64,000 bases of DNA, from positions 3,658,001 through 3,722,000 of the forward strand of contig CAWJMN010000001.1 in assembly GCA_963844055.1 (NCBI GenBank), given 5' to 3'. Origin of the DNA: CAWJMN01 sp963844055 (GTDB lineage Bacteria; Planctomycetota; Planctomycetia; Pirellulales; Pirellulaceae). Positions 60,942-64,000 of the stretch are shown here, one piece after another. Under the pieces are notes generated by a model. It was not told the origin of the DNA, made no database searches, and saw only the letters and a list, made by a program, of their open reading frames with translations. The number at the start of each line of letters is the position of its first letter. Within the stretch, counting starts at the first letter, position 1. The translations under genes were made by a program, and so were the position numbers.

Positions 60942-61994
60942 TTAGTAGCGGAAGGAGAGTCCCGCTCCGGTAAAGACTTCTTCGGTTGGACTGCCAAATC
61001 GTTGACCAAAACGAACATCAAACTGGACGTTATTGGTGGCGTAAAGGAAGAGCCCGGTATCAAAATAGTTGGCGGGCTGGTTTGTATCTCCCGAGGTTTG
61101 CCAGAACCCAAAGTACTCCACGAAACCGCCTACACGCGGCGACAGCTGAAACAGCATGGAGGCTGACTGGTGGTAGAGGTTGATGTTGTCGCGCAAGACA
61201 ACGACTGCCGGCCCGGTGGGCTCAGAACCACCGCCGATGAGCGTACTTACCGACGTCTTCTGCCAATCCACGCCAACGCTCCATTTGAGGTAAAGCCAGC
61301 GGCGAAGTCCCCAGCCGCCTACCAAGTTGACAAACGGCTGCATTGCGTTTGATGAAACGCCGTTGGTTCCCGTGGGAATCGTTGAACCCGAAAGCAATGT
61401 CAGGATCGGAATCCAATCTTCCTGCTGGCGCATTTCGTACTTAAACGCCAAGATCATGTCGTCGCCACCGAAGACTTGCGTAGTATGTGCCAAGTTACGG
61501 TCGACGACATCACTGAGAACATAGCCGTTCCATTTGACGCGCACTTCAAACTCGTCACTGAGCCCATAGCGCAGAAGCGTTTCAGGCAAGGATCGTTTGG
61601 TAATGCTGGTATTGGCGAGACTGTCGACCGACTTTCGGAAGGTATAGCCGGTCTCGATAATGGTTACACCCTTTCCAACGGTAAACGTGGCATCCGTGAA
61701 ATCGGGGCGATCCGTGTTGATGAGATTGGAAAAGTCCCACTTGTCTTCGACTTCGCGTCCCAAAAGATTGGGGCGATAGGTCGCTAACAGGCGGGACTCA
61801 TCATCCACATCGAGCCCAGAGATGCGCGGGTACTCCCAGGGATCTGCAATGGGGATCATCCCATTGCCGTCCGGCAAATAGCGAACCTCCGGCTCTTCTT
61901 CCTGAGCGTGAAGAACCGAAGGGGCGGCCAAGTCCTGCCCTACCCCCCAGACAATGCCTGCTAGTGCTAGCCAGCGCATCCAATGCATATTCAT
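60942..61994 (-). CDS. MetA-degradation-type (PF13557-like) outer-membrane protein
   Basis: The 350-residue protein has a signal peptide (MNMHWMRWLALAGIVWGVGQ up to the LHAQ cleavage site) and a beta-barrel body with the family segments TVGKGVTIIETGYTFR, LRYGLSDEFEVRVKWNGY and LTLLSGSTIPTG, and a terminal GAGLSFRY ending in an aromatic residue, as required for barrel insertion. Members of this family are annotated as transporters for phenol degradation but are widespread with unknown substrates. The second of two adjacent ATGs (61994) is chosen; the GGAGG lies six bases before it and only three before the first. Confidence 0.85.
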   Translation of the reverse strand: MNMHWMRWLALAGIVWGVGQDLAAPSVLHAQEEEPEVRYLPDGNGMIPIADPWEYPRISGLDVDDESRLLATYRPNLLGREVEDKWDFSNLINTDRPDFTDATFTVGKGVTIIETGYTFRKSVDSLANTSITKRSLPETLLRYGLSDEFEVRVKWNGYVLSDVVDRNLAHTTQVFGGDDMILAFKYEMRQQEDWIPILTLLSGSTIPTGTNGVSSNAMQPFVNLVGGWGLRRWLYLKWSVGVDWQKTSVSTLIGGGSEPTGPAVVVLRDNINLYHQSASMLFQLSPRVGGFVEYFGFWQTSGDTNQPANYFDTGLFLYATNNVQFDVRFGQRFGSPTEEVFTGAGLSFRY

Positions 61995-62078
61995 CATGGT
62001 CCTCCTTGACCAGTTTTCTCTAGATTTATCGACGTTTGCGACAATCTTGAGCTGCTTGGCGGTGTGCTTCTGTTGCCA

Positions 62079-62396
62079 TCACACACCTTCCTTGTAAAGG
62101 TTGTTTTGCATTAACCAATCACGAGACGATTCCTCGGTGATTTGCTGTGCCATGGGGCGACTCGTCCATTCATGCCCATTTTCAACGCGATTGACCTGAC
62201 GAACCAAGATCCATCTACCGGTCGTTTCCCGGACGAGGATTGACAGATACTTTTGGATGACTTGGCCATAGGAATCTCGCTGCAAACTGGTAACGGGGCC
62301 CCAAAGCTCGGAAATATGTTCCATCGAAATCTTATGGGTTGGCCCCAGCGTTTCGAGGATTAGGCGAATGGATGTGGAAAGCTTAAGTGGTGACAT
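62079..62396 (-). CDS. Small protein of unknown function
   Basis: I do not recognise this 105-residue protein. It is predicted mainly helical and soluble, with SIRLILETLGPTHKISMEHI at the N-terminus and YLSILVRETTGRWILVRQVN in the middle. No signal peptide or cysteine motif is present. It lies upstream of the outer-membrane protein gene on the same strand with a 84-bp gap. Confidence 0.5.
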   Translation of the reverse strand: MSPLKLSTSIRLILETLGPTHKISMEHISELWGPVTSLQRDSYGQVIQKYLSILVRETTGRWILVRQVNRVENGHEWTSRPMAQQITEESSRDWLMQNNLYKEGV

Positions 62397-62560
62397 AACG
62401 GTTGCATGTTGGTACTCAAAGTTTTCGAGAATCTTGTCGCGACCGAACGCTGCGCAAAGCCAATGGCCTTTAGCACAACCGATGGATCGCTGAGCTAGGC
62501 AATAAGTGCCAGAAACGTTCTTCGCTACAAGAATTACAAGGACGCAGAGAGAGGAATGCG

Positions 62561-62944
62561 TCAGGAGAGGAGTACGCCCGTGCGTTTTAGTTGTGCCGTT
62601 TCACAAAGTGAGGAGGACGATGCGTCCGCCTTACTAAATAATGACCAAACTACGCTTGATGTGACCTGGCGACCAAGATCGCAGTACCAGAATGTCACGG
62701 GCTTAGAAATCAAGCGACAGAACTCTAGCCATGCTTGCCGGCCACCACAGCCATTGCAATCGAGTGGCTGGCAATCGTGGATGTCTGAGAGTTCAGGAAT
62801 GTGCAGATTGGTCGTGTCCAACTCGTTCGAGACAGTGACACAAAGAGGCTGGCTAGAAGTATTTCCCCGTTCCCTATCGTTACCCACTACGCCAGCGAGC
62901 ACGCTGAGCAAGGTGAGGCCGATGAGGAAAAGACGGGACAGCAT
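62561..62944 (-). CDS. Small secreted cysteine-rich protein of unknown function
   Basis: The 127-residue product starts with a clear signal peptide (MLSRLFLIGLTLLSVLAGVVG). The mature part of about 105 residues has seven cysteines, several clustered in HDCQPLDCNGCGGRQAW, suggesting disulfides or metal binding. No family is recognised. It lies between the nitroreductase and the small unknown gene, all on the minus strand. Confidence 0.5.
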   Translation of the reverse strand: MLSRLFLIGLTLLSVLAGVVGNDRERGNTSSQPLCVTVSNELDTTNLHIPELSDIHDCQPLDCNGCGGRQAWLEFCRLISKPVTFWYCDLGRQVTSSVVWSLFSKADASSSSLCETAQLKRTGVLLS

Positions 62945-63168
62945 ACAAAGCCAATGTGCCTTTCCTAGGTAACCAGACGCACAACAAGTGGTGAGACATT
63001 GTGGCCCAAATAAGCCGACAATCTTGCCCCATCAATATCGGCAGGATAATTGACCTACCAACATGAGCCCAAAAACATAACAAACTCGTAATATTCATTC
63101 CAGCAGAACCGCCACAATGAGGGGCGAGTTCTTCGCATAGGAGGCAATTCCAGAGCGATTCTGTCGGG

Positions 63169-63816
63169 CTACGGCAGTCGTGTGACCATTTCTTCCACAG
63201 GGAAACGGACTTTGGGCACGCTAGCATACTTGTCGCTGCTGGCCCGATAGCCCAACGTACAAACGACGCTGGTGTAGTAACCGGTAGCAGGCAGGTTGAG
63301 GATCTCGTCGTATTTGGTGGGCTGGATTCCTTCCATGGGGCAAGTGTCGATACCAAGCATGGCGGCCGTGGTCATCAGGTTGCCGAGCGCAATATAGACC
63401 TGCTTTTCAGCCCAATGGGCAAGGTCCATCTTGGAATGGATCAGGCTACCTACCATCATCTTGCGAAAGCCGGCGAGCGCCTCTACGGTTCCACCACGAA
63501 TGGCGGCAATGCTTTCCAAATAGCGGTCGATGTAGACCTCATCAACGGGCTTACGAATCGCCATGACAACCGTATGGGAGGCATCGGCGACCTGTCGCTG
63601 GCCCCAGGAATGGGCAACCAGTTGTTCCTTTGTAGCTTGATTGCCAACCACGAAGAACTTCCAAGGCTGGAGGCCATAGGAAGAGGGAGTCAGCGTTAGT
63701 GCGGTGGCTAACGTGTGCCAGTCCGCATCCGAAATCTTCTTGGCGGGATCAAAGGCCTTGGTTGCATATCGCCACCGAAGTTGCTCTTCAACGACCTGAG
63801 GGGAAACGGGAGACAT
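63169..63816 (-). CDS. Nitroreductase-family flavoprotein (NfsB-like)
   Basis: The 215-residue protein matches FMN-dependent NAD(P)H nitroreductases. It shows RYATKAFDPAKKISDADW with the FMN-phosphate-binding arginine, LTPSSYGLQPWKFFVV, and LGIDTCPMEGIQPTKYDEIL, which is close to the NfsB pattern. The C-terminal VCTLGYRASSDKYASVPKVRFPVEEMV is also NfsB-like. Such enzymes reduce nitroaromatics and quinones in the cytoplasm; the natural substrate is unknown. It starts at ATG 63816. Confidence 0.92.
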   Translation of the reverse strand: MSPVSPQVVEEQLRWRYATKAFDPAKKISDADWHTLATALTLTPSSYGLQPWKFFVVGNQATKEQLVAHSWGQRQVADASHTVVMAIRKPVDEVYIDRYLESIAAIRGGTVEALAGFRKMMVGSLIHSKMDLAHWAEKQVYIALGNLMTTAAMLGIDTCPMEGIQPTKYDEILNLPATGYYTSVVCTLGYRASSDKYASVPKVRFPVEEMVTRLP

Positions 63817-64000
63817 AGCGAAAAGTCTTTCTTCGGTTTAGTGGGGAAACAATCGAGGACAGGGCTCAAAAAGGCTTGGAGCCCTGCTCCGTCGGCCGAA
63901 GGTTCGCCTACCTCCGGCCATCAGGCAAATTCATACAGGATGGGGGTCGGCTAGGGTCGGGCGCCTAGTCGGTAAAGATGCGATTGCGTGCGCAGTAACA
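63817..64000. other. Right-edge region; possible end of another minus-strand gene
   Basis: No complete gene is present. On the minus strand a short frame enters from the right edge and ends in NRIFTD with a TAG at 63965-63967, which could be the C-terminus of a gene beyond the window. This is too short to identify. The GGAG-containing stretch just after 63816 belongs to the nitroreductase leader. Confidence 0.25.

Overview
The window looks like a chromosomal segment of a planctomycete, most likely of the Pirellulales. This is inferred from family content, not from a marker-gene comparison. The pointers are a PA14/multihaem cytochrome next to a sorbosone-dehydrogenase-like propeller, a DUF1080 protein, two squalene-cyclase-repeat proteins, a DUF5009 acyltransferase, a BBP7-like outer-membrane protein, formylmethanofuran-dehydrogenase-like subunits in a bacterium, and an oversized SecA. 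A Kdo transferase (waaA) indicates a Gram-negative type envelope. No rRNA, tRNA, insertion sequence, phage or CRISPR array was seen, and gene density is high throughout.

Layout. 1-4.3 kb (minus): a secreted propeller protein cut by the left edge, preceded on its strand by a five-haem PA14 cytochrome. 4.6-10.2 kb (minus): a metal-cofactor cluster made of a MoaD/ThiS-like protein, a tungsten-type aldehyde:ferredoxin oxidoreductase, a CorC/HlyC-type membrane protein and formylmethanofuran dehydrogenase subunits D and B. 10.3-22.2 kb: mixed housekeeping genes (DUF1080, acyltransferase, nadD, class V aminotransferase, coaD, xylulokinase, isochorismatase-like hydrolase, cardiolipin synthase) with several small membrane proteins. 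22.2-27.8 kb: a frameshifted yebC, a gene-free 0.85 kb stretch with GNRA-type hairpin repeats, an RluB-type pseudouridine synthase with a very long acidic and RGG-rich tail, a coupled pyrK-like gene and rpsT. 27.9-35.8 kb: a TPR protein, a cobA-hemD fusion, two convergent squalene-cyclase-repeat proteins and priA. 36-43.6 kb (minus): an ABC ATPase, nusA, infB, rbfA and a degenerate HhH-GPD-like protein. 44-54.8 kb: a frameshifted alpha/beta hydrolase, waaA, secA, a PhnP-like metallohydrolase, a carboxy-terminal processing protease and a CbiX-like chelatase. 55-64 kb: a Tat-exported Gfo/Idh/MocA oxidoreductase, an FHA-GAF-AAA+ regulator, a YheT-like hydrolase, a BBP7-like protein with a probable frame break, a MetA-degradation-type outer-membrane protein, two small unknowns and a nitroreductase.

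The most notable part is the 4.6-10.2 kb cluster. The FwdB homologue keeps the [4Fe-4S] cysteines and the active-site cysteine expected of a redox-active pterin enzyme, has an FwdD partner, and sits near another pterin enzyme with its own MoaD-like protein. Three genes (yebC, the hydrolase, the BBP7-like gene) appear broken by single-base shifts. That many in 64 kb suggests consensus errors in this sequence at least as much as true pseudogenes.
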